Below, one piece after another: positions 54,664-63,086 of a DNA stretch of 64,000 nt. Each line of letters opens with the position of its first letter. Position 1 is the stretch's first letter. The notes below the pieces were generated by a model that saw only the letters and a list, made by a program, of their open reading frames with translations, did no database searches and had not been told where the DNA came from. The stretch spans positions 1-64,000 of the forward strand of contig NZ_JANFNH010000030.1 in the NCBI RefSeq assembly GCF_024436055.1. The letters are read 5' to 3'. The translations under genes were made by a program, and so were the position numbers. This DNA comes from Streptantibioticus rubrisoli. GTDB taxonomy: Bacteria; Actinomycetota; Actinomycetes; Streptomycetales; Streptomycetaceae.

Positions 54664-55046
54664 AGAGCCTGGACCCCAACACCCGTCGCGGCTATTGGTG
54701 CGAGTGCTGGACCGCGAGCCCCGTAACTAGCAGCGCTCCTGAACTGTTTGCTTCGTTCGAAGCGGTCACCGCCACGCAGGCTGTGCGCTGGATCTGTGGG
54801 GTCCTACGGACGATCGCCTCAGCGCTCGAACCCGACGCAGCCGATCGAGCCTGGACCTGGTTGACCAGCGGCTACGTAGCTGCCCTCGACCACTTGGAGC
54901 GCGCCCAGCCATGCGCCTTCACCGTCACCCACGCCAGCACCCGTATCGAGTGGACCGCCCGCCCAGTGCTCTTCCTGGCGCTGGCCCACCGCCAAGGAGT
55001 CAACCTGCCAGACTGCACAGAGCGGTTCTGCAGCCATTTCAGGTGA
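54660..55046 (+). CDS. Hypothetical protein, paired with preceding gene
   Basis: 128 residues (RRGYWCECWTASPVTSS, TQAVRWICGVLRTIASALEP, WTWLTSGYVAALDHLERAQP). Same pattern as the preceding protein, suggesting a duplicated family. Third gene of the ATPase operon. Confidence 0.65.
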   Translation: MKSLDPNTRRGYWCECWTASPVTSSAPELFASFEAVTATQAVRWICGVLRTIASALEPDAADRAWTWLTSGYVAALDHLERAQPCAFTVTHASTRIEWTARPVLFLALAHRQGVNLPDCTERFCSHFR

Positions 55047-55107
55047 TGCCGCACTTGGCTCGCACCTACGGTGAAACGACCAGCCAGCCGAGGAGGAACC
55101 GACGACC

Positions 55108-55539
55108 GTGAGTATCCAACGCCCGCACTCTGTAAGCGTCGCCGGAGTCATCGTGGACGATTAGGACCGGGCTCTCCTCATACGGCGTCGGGACAACGGC
55201 CATTGGGAACCACCCGGCGGAGTCCTGGAGGCCGGAGAGAGGATCCCAGAAGCCCTACGACGTGAAGTGCTGGAGGAGACCGGCATCACGATCGAACTCC
55301 CGGCAACGCTCACGGGTGTCTACAAGAACATGACCGCCTTGGTCGTCGCTCTCGTCTTCCGTTGCAAGGCCATTGGCGGCAGTCCCACGACTGGAGCAGA
55401 GACTCGGGCACTGCGCTGGGCCACTCGCGAGGAGGTACGCCAACTCGCCGACGAGGCATACGCGATCCGTGTCCTGGACGCACTCGACGCGGCATCGCCG
55501 CCCGCCGTACGTGCGCATGACGGCGTGAAGCTCGTCTAG
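55108..55539 (+). pseudogene. Nudix hydrolase with in-frame amber stop
   Basis: GTG 55108 with GGAGGAACC upstream; 144 codons. TAG at 55162-55164 (after VAGVIVDD) interrupts an otherwise intact frame. The Nudix box is complete downstream: [20 protein letters not shown] then ETGI. No good internal start follows the stop. Either recent loss, sequencing error or amber readthrough. Confidence 0.85.
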
Positions 55540-55620
55540 TGCTGTGACCGGGATGGTCCACCATGATCGGAAGGCGGCTCGCGGGACGAGCGCACGCGCA
55601 ACGGCTGGTATTACTGGGGC

Positions 55621-55998
55621 ATGCAGGAAGAGACGGCACGCTCCGCGATCGACACGTTCATCTCCGCGTTTAACGCCTCGGACGACAGCTATGTGACTGC
55701 CCTGCTCTCCCAGGCCCTGACCTCAGACGTGGTCTTCTGGGGGCCGTTGGGTCGCAGCGAAGGAATCGCGGCGGTCGAGCGGTTCGTGCTGGACATCCGG
55801 CGCCACCCGGCGGGGACCGGCACGATGGTGCGCTGCTCAGCGGTGGACATGCCGGATGAGTGGGCCCGGTACCAGTGGGTCTTCACCACGCCGGATGGAG
55901 GCCCCCGCCTGGCGGGAACGGACGTCGTCCATCTGCGGCGGAGCCTCATCGACCAGGTCATCGTCTTTGCGGGGGAGATCGAGCCGTCCGCCTCCTGA
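55621..55998 (+). CDS. SnoaL-like/NTF2-fold protein
   Basis: 125 residues of alpha+beta-cone fold (ARSAIDTFISAFNASDDSYV, WARYQWVFTTPDGG, GTDVVHLRRSLIDQVIVFAG). Such proteins are small isomerases, hydrolases or carriers. The conserved ending IDQVIVFAGE supports the family. Substrate unknown. Confidence 0.75.
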   Translation: MQEETARSAIDTFISAFNASDDSYVTALLSQALTSDVVFWGPLGRSEGIAAVERFVLDIRRHPAGTGTMVRCSAVDMPDEWARYQWVFTTPDGGPRLAGTDVVHLRRSLIDQVIVFAGEIEPSAS

Positions 55999-56070
55999 GT
56001 CGTCCTTCTGTCGCTGTCCTTCTCGTGAACTTGGCCCTTTCGGTACTCCGGGGCTGCGGTTCGCGATCGG

Positions 56071-56230
56071 TCAGGCTGCGGCGTTGAGGGGGGCGTCCGC
56101 CCCAGCGGATGCCCTTCTCGCTGCGGATGCGGGCGCGTTCCTTGCGTTGGGCGGCAAGTACGTCCGGGGTGGCGGGCGTTGGCGTTGCGCCAGCGCAGGT
56201 AGCGGTGCAATGCCTGGGTCACAGCACTAG
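56071..56230 (-). pseudogene. IS630-family transposase C-terminal remnant
   Basis: Minus-strand pieces LHRYLRWRNANARHP and DVLAAQRKERARIRSEKG in adjacent frames, joined by a one-base insertion near 56170. They match the conserved C-terminus of Streptomyces IS630-type transposases. The rest is absent. 56231-56395 holds only gene debris. Confidence 0.65.
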
Positions 56231-56395
56231 CGCTGGTTCGCCAGCCCCGGGCAGTGCCGGCAGGTCCACTACCTACCCGACGCGCACTGCGAGATCGTGT
56301 ACGAGATCCCGGTCAACCGCTAGAAGTGTGGGGCAGTCACGGGCACCATGTGTGTCGGACTCCTGAGCATGAGCGGCCCGGATAGCGTTGAGGTT

Positions 56396-56839
56396 ATGGC
56401 CGTCGATGTCCTCACCGAGACCGTGATCGCCCGTCCCTGTGCGGAGGTCTCCGCCTACGCCGGGGATCCGACCAACGCGCCACACTGGTACGCCAACATC
56501 GTCTCGGTTCGTTGGCGGACCTCGCCGCCGCTCGCCGTGGGCTCGAAGCTCGACTTCGTCGCCCGCTTTCTCGGGCGCACCCTGACCTACACGTACGAGG
56601 TCGTCGAGTACTCCTCCGAACGACTCGTGATGCGCACTGCGCAGGGGTCGTTCCCCATGGAGACGACCTACACCTGGCAGGCGGTGGACGCTGACCATAC
56701 CCGGATGACGCTGCGCAACCGCGGCGAGCCATCCGGCCTTGCCAAAGTGAGCGCTCCGATGATGGCTGCTGCCGTGCGGCGGGCAAACGTCAAGGACCTG
56801 GCTGCGTTGAAAGAACTGCTGGAAGGCGCCAACGCCTAA
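56396..56839 (+). CDS. SRPBCC family protein
   Basis: 147 residues: START/Bet v1-like helix-grip fold (VLTETVIARPCAEVSAYAGD, PHWYANIVSVRW, GRTLTYTYEVVEYSSERL, TRMTLRNRGEPSGL). Binds hydrophobic ligands. ATG 56396 preferred over 56348 because homology begins there. Confidence 0.82.
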   Translation: MAVDVLTETVIARPCAEVSAYAGDPTNAPHWYANIVSVRWRTSPPLAVGSKLDFVARFLGRTLTYTYEVVEYSSERLVMRTAQGSFPMETTYTWQAVDADHTRMTLRNRGEPSGLAKVSAPMMAAAVRRANVKDLAALKELLEGANA

Positions 56840-56870
56840 CGACTCCAACCGACGCTCAGCGGCCGACTTC

Positions 56871-57025
56871 CGACATCCACGGCTGACATCAACGAGGCCG
56901 GACGGCAGCACACAGCAGCGCCCCTACACGATCGTCGGACCAGTCACCGACGGCGCCAGGGGCGGGTGTAGATCGAACCCTAAAGCGGGTGTCGCAGGTT
57001 GCAATCCTTGCCGGTGGCACCCACC
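56871..57025 (+). other. Relic AICE right end: arm sites plus decayed tRNA-like core
   Basis: Arm-like CGACATCCACG (56871) and TGACATCAACG (56884), 13 bp apart, match element 2's arms. 94 bp after the second arm a core-like stretch begins GATCGAAC (56971), as at attR2 (58577), then shows the diverged tRNA 3' pattern GTCGCAGGTTGCAATCC and GGCACCCACC. Probably a degraded att of a related element that used another tRNA. Confidence 0.5.
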
Positions 57026-57149
57026 CAGGGCACCGCGTCGACGCAGGCCGTACCACCCGCCAGCTCTGCCAACGCACTCTGTTACTGGGCTACTTGCCCA
57101 ACCATCGCTATCGTTTGAGGGCTGTCGTGCAGTCGATTCGGGGGAAGCC

Positions 57150-58247
57150 GTGTCCCAACAGTCCGCAGCAGACATATCGAATTGGGGAGCACCGAGGGAG
57201 GCGGTAAGACCGCCAGCATGGCGTCGTCTGCTCGCCTGGTTGCTCGACTTCGCCATCGTTCTCGCCGTGGCTGTGCTGCTCGGCAGCTTTACCTTCCACC
57301 GGATCTCCGGCCAGGTGACGGACCTTGGCATGGTCGGGGAGAGCGTCTGGCGGATCCTCGGCTCTCGCGGGAACCTTCCTGGGACGGCCGCGGGCGTCGG
57401 CTCGTCGATATGGGACACCGCCGTCCTCGATGTCGAGGAGGCATTCGCCGCGCTGGTGCTCTTCGCCTTCGTTTACCAGTTCCTGGCTCTTGTCTGGACA
57501 CGCCGCACAGTGGGCAAGGCACTGACAGGTCTGCGCGTAGTGCCGAACGGGCAAGAGGTGTCAGGTCCATTGGGACGACGGCGTGCAGCCGTCCGTGCCA
57601 TGGTCGCCGCTGTGACCGATGTTGCCTGCTACGCCGCGGCCTGCTGCCTTCTGCTTGATGGCGACTTCGTGCTCTCCGTGCTGTGCTGGGTGATTGCGGT
57701 CGTCATCTTCTGGATCAATGCCCTTCCAACACTGCTCGGTACCGGCCGCTCCCTGGCCGACCGCTTGGCCGGAACCTCGGTCACCGGTGTGCAGTTGTTC
57801 CGCACCGTCGCGTACGCCGCTGCCGACAGGAGCCAAGCTGTGTGGCAAGGGGGCCGCCAGGTCGCCCAACAGGTCGTGGACCAGGAACGGGTACGCCAGA
57901 TCACGGAGTCGGGGTCGGGCCAGGCCCGCCGAATAGCCGACCTTGGTCGCGCCGCCGCTCGTGGCGGTAGGAGTGCTTGGGAGGGGACTCGCCAAGGAGC
58001 CCAAGAAGGTGCACAGCGGGCAACGGAGCGCGTCCGCCAGATCTCTGAGTCTGACCTCGGACGTGCAACTACCGAAAAAGGTCGCGCCGCTCTCATCCGA
58101 GCCAGATCGGCCGTCCGCATCCGGCGGCCCAAGCCAGAGCAGCACCCTCTGCCTCCGCCCCCGTCTGGCAGCTTCGGCCCCCCTCCGCCTTCTGACTTCG
58201 GCCCACTTCCGGACTCGCCCCCACCCGGCGCGCGGCGAGAGCAGTGA
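57150..58247 (+). CDS. RDD family membrane protein with disordered tail
   Basis: 365 residues. RDD domain with about four membrane helices (RRLLAWLLDFAIVLAVAVLL containing the Arg/Asp signature, AALVLFAFVYQFLALVW, RTVGKALTGLRVVP, SLADRLAGTSVTGVQLF). Then comes a helical Gln/Arg-rich region with two similar segments (RVRQITESGSGQARRI, RVRQISESDLGRATTE) and a proline-rich end. GTG 57150 with GGGGGAA upstream. Possibly a transporter or stress protein. Confidence 0.82.
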   Translation: MSQQSAADISNWGAPREAVRPPAWRRLLAWLLDFAIVLAVAVLLGSFTFHRISGQVTDLGMVGESVWRILGSRGNLPGTAAGVGSSIWDTAVLDVEEAFAALVLFAFVYQFLALVWTRRTVGKALTGLRVVPNGQEVSGPLGRRRAAVRAMVAAVTDVACYAAACCLLLDGDFVLSVLCWVIAVVIFWINALPTLLGTGRSLADRLAGTSVTGVQLFRTVAYAAADRSQAVWQGGRQVAQQVVDQERVRQITESGSGQARRIADLGRAAARGGRSAWEGTRQGAQEGAQRATERVRQISESDLGRATTEKGRAALIRARSAVRIRRPKPEQHPLPPPPSGSFGPPPPSDFGPLPDSPPPGARREQ

Positions 58248-58465
58248 CAGTGAACGACCACCTTGCTGCTGGGCAGGACGACGGTGAGGTGACGCCGCAG
58301 CGGGCGGTCGGGGGCCAGCACCTCGAACATGCCGCTGACCTGCATGGATGCCAAGCGTGAAGGCTCACACTCAGTCCAACTGGGTGTGGACGACCGCGGC
58401 CCCAGCCACCTTGCCTTCCTCCCCCCAGGCAGTGATCCGAAGCGGATCCTTCTCTCATCACAAGC

Positions 58466-58491
58466 TGACATCCACGAGTGACATCAACGGC
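58466..58491 (+). promoter_or_regulatory. Integrase arm-type sites, right end of element 2
   Basis: TGACATCCACG (58466) and TGACATCAACG (58479), 118 and 105 bp before the core at 58584; the same distances as in element 1. Confidence 0.6.
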
Positions 58492-58583
58492 GGCGTACAG
58501 CGAGGGATAGGGACGTACGCCGACGGCTGTCGCCTCACAGGCCCAGGAGCCTCTGGCAGGGGAGAGTCAGCTCCGGGATCGAA

Positions 58584-58626
58584 CTTACAAAGCAGATGTC
58601 GGCGGTTCGAATCCGTCTGTGCCCAC
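58584..58626 (+). other. attR of element 2 (chromosomal right junction)
   Basis: 43 bp identical to the core. It then reads CCCACAAAACGG in place of CCCACCAGC, so the resident tRNA gene before integration did not encode CCA. Confidence 0.93.
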
Positions 58627-58649
58627 AAAACGGAATTTGATCAGGTAGA

Positions 58650-58682
58650 AGGCCCGGTACTCCCCAGCGGAGGACCGGGCCT
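58650..58682 (+). terminator. Stranded native tRNA-Val terminator
   Basis: AGGCCCGGT (58650-58658) pairs with ACCGGGCCT (58674-58682), 24 bp after the attR core. Probably the original tRNA terminator, now 34.7 kb away. 58683-58825 holds no gene that I can support. Confidence 0.6.
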
Positions 58683-58825
58683 GACTGTTAGTTGGATCTT
58701 GAGGGTCCACATAGAGTCCACAACCCGGAACGATCATGAACTCTGTGCCCGTCACTTAGGAGAGTGACCGCGCCGCACGCGGTCTTGGCGAGCCCTCATC
58801 CATGCGAGCTATTCGATTGCCTAGC

Positions 58826-59005
58826 TCACTTGCTGCCCTTGAACGCGTCCTTGATCTTCTCTCCCGCTTGCTTTACGTCGGCCTCGACCTGGTCGCCCTT
58901 ACCGCGGGCCTTCAGTTCCTCGTCGTCTGTGGCGTGGCCAGCTGCTTCCTTGGCCTTGCCGCGCAGCTTGTCGCCGAGGTTGCGGGCCTTGTCTTCCGTA
59001 CCCAT
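58826..59005 (-). CDS. CsbD family stress protein
   Basis: 59 residues, fully charged and helical (EDKARNLGDKLRGKAKEAAG, ADVKQAGEKIKDAFKG). Matches CsbD, a small sigma-B-type stress protein. ATG 59005 follows GGAGGAG. Confidence 0.93.
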   Translation of the reverse strand: MGTEDKARNLGDKLRGKAKEAAGHATDDEELKARGKGDQVEADVKQAGEKIKDAFKGSK

Positions 59006-59248
59006 GGAAAACTCCTCCGCTCATGCGATGGCTTGGGTCTCGCCGCGCCTGCCCTGGTCGGGTCTGGATACACGCCCGACCTGGACGCCGGCATACGGCG
59101 TTGATCGCCGGTGCACCGGCCGGTGGGCACAGGGTGCGGCCACGGGCCGGCGCGCACATCCGGGTACAACCACGCCTGCCCTACGGTCCTAGGCGCACAC
59201 ATCCGCAGCCCGCATGCGTCGGCGGCCAGTGGGGCGCAGTCTGGGGGT

Positions 59249-59461
59249 GTGGGTGATCGGAATCCGCATCCGCCCGTGGTGGTGCACTCGCCCGGTCTGG
59301 CAGGTCGACGGGTGACGATCAACGGTGAGTACGCGGGACGGGCACATCGGCCAGGGGAACTGCGTGCTCTGCTGCGTCGTAAAGGCGTGGTCGGGGCGCA
59401 TCTCGACGATCACTCGCTGATCGAGTGGCGAGGCGGCGGCCCGGAAGTATGGGCCGACTAG
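59249..59461 (+). CDS. Small Streptomyces hypothetical protein
   Basis: 70 residues from GTG 59249 (PPVVVHSPGLAGRRVTINGE, YAGRAHRPGELRALLRRKGV). Upstream extension to 59111 is low-complexity. Resembles small DNA-binding-like hypothetical proteins. Its stop overlaps that of the convergent lysine-rich ORF. Confidence 0.6.
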   Translation: MGDRNPHPPVVVHSPGLAGRRVTINGEYAGRAHRPGELRALLRRKGVVGAHLDDHSLIEWRGGGPEVWAD

Positions 59462-59604
59462 GCGGAACGTGGCGGCTTCCTGCTGCTGGCCTTCTTGGCC
59501 GTCGTCTTCTTCGCGGCGGCCTTCTTCGCGGCGGCCTTCTTCTTCGGCTCGTCAGCCGGGACCTTCTTGCCTCGGCGCTCGATCGAGGCCTGGAACGCGG
59601 CCAT
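59458..59604 (-). pseudogene. Lysine/alanine-rich tail, possible Ku remnant
   Basis: 48 codons from ATG 59604: LMAAFQASIERRGKK, then (KK)AAAKK-type repeats. This resembles the C-terminal tail of actinobacterial Ku (DLMAAL..S). The frame upstream (ASAAEGVGD) soon hits a stop, so no Ku core is present. Confidence 0.4.
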
Positions 59605-60064
59605 GAGGTCGCCGACGCCCTCCGCAGCCGAGGCAGCTCCTGTTCTCGCAGGTCAGCGACCAAACCGGCGGCAAATGATCGCAACTTCCCAAGCTGAGGG
59701 CTCCGGCGCCGTGGTCACGCACCGGCTGTCGCGGCTTGCTCTGGTCGACGGCATCCGAAGGTCGGCCCCATCAAAGGAACTTCGTTGTACGGCCCTTCGG
59801 GCCGCTACCGGCAGTGCCGCGCTCGGCCGCCGCCCGCGCCATGACGCCGCCGTCTTCTGGTGCGCCGCCGTACCCGCGCGGAAGTCGCCGCCCGCGAACG
59901 CGGCTTTTCCGTCTCCGTGTTCCCGGTGGAGATCCGGCTCTTCCGTTCATACTCGTCGTCAATCGTGGCGCTGGGCCTGTTCTTCGTTGCGCCATCGCGG
60001 AGTGACGGTACGGCAGGCATCGAAAGCAGGTGCTGGCGTGAGTGTGTGACGTTACGATCCCGCC
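59605..60064. other. Region without an intact gene
   Basis: Frames are short and basic on both strands. It may hold debris of a Ku/LigD-like locus but nothing I can assign. Confidence 0.5.
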
Positions 60065-60745
60065 ATGTTGACCGCCGTTCTTGCGTTCGCTGGTGTCGCC
60101 GCTGTGATCAACGTGACGCCGGGGCTGGACACGCTCCTGGTACTGCGGACCTCCGTTTCCCAGGGCAAGACTGCGGGCCTTAGCGCGGCGCTTGGGATTG
60201 TCATGGGGTGCCTGGCATGGGGGCTGGCGGCTGCGGTCGGTCTGACCGCTCTGCTCACTGCTTCCCACGTGGCCTACGACACGATGCGCATCGCTGGCGC
60301 TGTCTATCTGACCTGGCTGGGTGTTTCAGCTCTATGGCGGTCCAGGCGTCGACACACGACTCGGGCGACAACTGGCCCGAACCACCTGGCCAGGCAGGCG
60401 TGCCCTGACGCCGTGGCTGAGCAGACCGCTGCGGAGAGTCCGCGTGGGCGTTTTGCCGCTTTCCGTTCTGGTATCGGAACCAACCTTCTCAACCCCAAGG
60501 CCGGTGTCTTCTACATGAGCCTGGTTCCGCAGTTCATCCCCCATGGAGAGCCGGTTTTCAGCTCCACGGTCCTGTTCACGGTGATCGATGTCGTCGAGTT
60601 GTCGATTTGGTTCTGGGTGGTTTCCGGCGCCGCTTCCGCGCTGGGCGAGCGCATCAGGCGCCCGGCCTTCCGCCGCCGGACGGAGCAGGCCAGCGGAATC
60701 GCGTTCATCGGCTTTGCCGCGAGCCTCCTTACCGAACACTCGTGA
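60065..60745 (+). CDS. LysE family amino-acid exporter
   Basis: 226 residues, six membrane helices. LysE signature INVTPGLDTLLVLRTSVSQG near the start and GTNLLNPKAGVFYMSLVPQF later. Proton-driven export of amino acids or homoserine-like compounds. Linker between halves is longer and basic (SRRRHTTRATTG). Confidence 0.9.
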   Translation: MLTAVLAFAGVAAVINVTPGLDTLLVLRTSVSQGKTAGLSAALGIVMGCLAWGLAAAVGLTALLTASHVAYDTMRIAGAVYLTWLGVSALWRSRRRHTTRATTGPNHLARQACPDAVAEQTAAESPRGRFAAFRSGIGTNLLNPKAGVFYMSLVPQFIPHGEPVFSSTVLFTVIDVVELSIWFWVVSGAASALGERIRRPAFRRRTEQASGIAFIGFAASLLTEHS

Positions 60746-60894
60746 GGCCTGCCTCCTGCACTGCCCCCAGCCACACCGCCGAAGGCTGCGGCCCGCAGCA
60801 TCTCCACCTCGTCCTCGACGCGGCGCGCACAGTGAGACCGGAGTGATCGAGGCGGCCGGATCGGAATATTCCAACCCTCGGACGCCCGGGCGAG

Positions 60895-61113
60895 TTGTCA
60901 GACCGACCGCCTACGATTGTCCACATGTTCTCCACACCTGAGACCCGAGTGTCACCTGCGCCACATGTGGCGCGCATGGCACGGGCTCAGCAGGAGATCC
61001 GTCGTCTCACCAGCCGAGGCCGCCTATCCCCGCAGCAGCGCCTGGAGTTGGCCCGATGGCAGCGGGAATGGGTTGTCGCCTGGCGGGAGGGCCAGTACGC
61101 CATCGCGGCGTAG
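60895..61113 (+). CDS. Small basic hypothetical protein
   Basis: 72 residues from GTG 60895, or 62 from ATG 60925 (MFSTPETRVSPAPHVARM). C-terminal helix RARQQ-like (LELARWQREWVVAWREGQY). No convincing Shine-Dalgarno; may be leaderless. Confidence 0.5.
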   Translation: MSDRPPTIVHMFSTPETRVSPAPHVARMARAQQEIRRLTSRGRLSPQQRLELARWQREWVVAWREGQYAIAA

Positions 61114-61393
61114 CGCAAGCACCCTTCCGCGCCCGCATCGCGCGAACGAATGGCGCGCCCCGAGCAGCGAGCAGCCAACTACCCACGCTACGTCCGGGTC
61201 TGACAGCAGTGCGCAGCACCACCTCCAGCGCCGGGCGCGTTCCAGATGCCTGCGGCGGACTGTAGGGAGCGAATGGGGTTGGCGGGCCGACCGGGGTTGG
61301 CCCGGGCGGTGACGGACAATCGCCTTGTCCGCTTGGTGATCACGGGGTTAAGGTCCCCGGGCACGTATCGGGGGATCACGCCAGGCGGGGGAC

Positions 61394-62095
61394 ATGGCAG
61401 ACGAAATCGACGTGCCCAATAGGGGCGCGGGCGCGTGGGGGCAGGCCGTCGCCGCCGTGGCACTCGTAGGGGTGCTGGTTGTCGGTCTGTGGGCGTTCGG
61501 GAAGGCGCCGTCCCCGGGCAGCGAACCGCGGCCTGCCACATGCCCCGGCGGGGAGTCCGAGAAGGCGCAAAGGCAGGCGCCTCGGCACGTCTCGGGGGCG
61601 CAACTGTGCGAGGCGCTGAACCGCGCCGACCTCGCCGAACTGCTGGGCACGCCGGGGGAGACCGCCAAGACCGCCGACGGCGGCGGAGGCACCGTCAAGC
61701 TTGCCGGCGGCGAGGAGATCGACACCCCCTCGGCCCGGGTCGAGTTCGCGACCTACACCGTGACCCTGTCGGCCAGCTACGACCGTCTTCCCGTAGGCGG
61801 GTCCGCCGCGCTCCTGGGGGACGGCGCACGCCAGCAGACGGTCCTGGGCCGCCCGGCGGTGCTCGACTCGGACCGCACCATAAGCCTCAGATTCCGCCTC
61901 GACGGGAGCGACGCCAGCAGCGGCCCCGGCGTCCCAGCCCGCACCCTCACCGTGGCCCGGGACGCAAAGGACAGCGGCGGCTCCTTCGAGCTGGCCCTGT
62001 GGCGGGCGGACGGCGGGGTGCCGGACGACGCGGTACTGCTCCGCGTCGCCGAGGAGGTGCTGCCGACGGTCCAGGGGTGGGCCACTTACGACTGA
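61394..62095 (+). CDS. DUF6215-like membrane-anchored protein
   Basis: 233 residues. One N-terminal membrane helix (AVAAVALVGVLVVGLWAFG) after AWGQ, then an extracytoplasmic domain (GAQLCEALNRADLAELLGTP, ARVEFATYTVTLSASYD). Architecture matches Streptomyces DUF6215 proteins. Function unknown. Confidence 0.75.
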   Translation: MADEIDVPNRGAGAWGQAVAAVALVGVLVVGLWAFGKAPSPGSEPRPATCPGGESEKAQRQAPRHVSGAQLCEALNRADLAELLGTPGETAKTADGGGGTVKLAGGEEIDTPSARVEFATYTVTLSASYDRLPVGGSAALLGDGARQQTVLGRPAVLDSDRTISLRFRLDGSDASSGPGVPARTLTVARDAKDSGGSFELALWRADGGVPDDAVLLRVAEEVLPTVQGWATYD

Positions 62096-62133
62096 GGGGA
62101 CTGACAGCGCGTCGGCTGCGGCGGTCTCACAGA

Positions 62134-62187
62134 GTCTTTCCGCCGCCCGGCGCGCTCCCCGTCTTTCCGCCGCCCGGCGTGCTCCCC
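62134..62187. repeat. 27-bp tandem duplication
   Basis: Two copies of GTCTTTCCGCCGCCCGGCG plus 8 bp, starting at 62134 and 62161, in the intergenic region. One base differs. Confidence 0.9.
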
Positions 62188-62239
62188 AACTCGCACCGGC
62201 AGCCCGTGGTGGCGGGACGTTGTCCGAGCGGCACGAGTG

Positions 62240-62764
62240 TCAGCGGTAGTCCTCCGGATGGGACTGCATCCAGGTGTTGATCTTGTCGCGGGTGCCGGTC
62301 AACAGGGCTTGGTTCTTCCTGAGGTTGGGGAAGGAGGAATCGCCAGCCAGGGTCGACCGCATCTGGTTGATCCAGGCGAGGGGTTGTTTGAAGTGGGCCG
62401 GTCCCTCGGAGCTGGCCTTCATCGAGGCGTCGAGGGCGTTGAGGTTGTCCAGCACTCGCTTCAGGAAGTACTCGCAGTTTCCCTCGGACGCGGCGCAGCC
62501 GGGGTCGGTGTAGGTGGCCTGGAGTACGGCGAAGGAGTCGCGTACCTTCGCGACCGGGACAGCCGGGCCATCCGGGGCGGCCAGGACAGCCGGGACAGCC
62601 GATTCCGTGGCGGACGGGCTGGCGGCAGCGGTCGCGGAGGTGGGCGGAGTGCCGGGAGCCGTCGCGGCGGCGGATGGCCGACTCGTACCGGAGGAGCAGG
62701 CGACGAGTGCTCCTACCAGGAGGATTGATGGCGCCGTGAGTCTGGCAAGTCGCTTGATGCGCAT
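62240..62764 (-). CDS. Putative lipoprotein
   Basis: 174 residues. Lipobox LVGALVAC with Cys23 after a basic N-terminus (MRIKRLARLTAPS). Ser/Thr/Ala linker, then a helical domain (VAKVRDSFAVLQATYTDPGC, NCEYFLKRVLDNLNALDASM). Extracytoplasmic. Function unknown. Confidence 0.8.
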   Translation of the reverse strand: MRIKRLARLTAPSILLVGALVACSSGTSRPSAAATAPGTPPTSATAAASPSATESAVPAVLAAPDGPAVPVAKVRDSFAVLQATYTDPGCAASEGNCEYFLKRVLDNLNALDASMKASSEGPAHFKQPLAWINQMRSTLAGDSSFPNLRKNQALLTGTRDKINTWMQSHPEDYR

Positions 62765-63086
62765 GTGATCCCCCTGTGGGTACCGCTGAAGTACCGGGAT
62801 CATAGAGGGGGTTGGGGGCGCTCGGCCCCGGGCAGGCCAGCGCGGCTGCGGCCGGGTTGGAGCAGGTCGCCGCGCGGGTCGGGCGGACCGCTCGCTAGCC
62901 TGCCGCCATGCCCGCAGTGAACGCCGCGCCATTCTGTCCCGACCGCGCGCGGTCCATGAGGCACGTGGCCAGGGTGATGATGCGCCGGGAAAGCGATGGC
63001 AAGCGCATGTGTCGAACTGTCTGGCGCTGTTCCGCGGATCACCTTTGGTGGCGGTGGGCGGATGACTCTGGCGGTGGCTGGGAGGC

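Larger units (their letters stand above)
45813..58626. mobile_element. AICE element 2 (about 12.8 kb, apparently decayed)
   Basis: Bounded by core repeats. Same layout as element 1 (int, xis, rep, Spd genes, traB, regulators), but the replication gene contains TGA, a Nudix gene contains TAG and an IS630 remnant is present. A relic right end lies at 56871-57025. Confidence 0.88.

Noticed and set aside
59111-59248. N-terminal extension of the 70-residue protein
   Set aside because: Low-complexity sequence without support; GTG 59249 is a better start.
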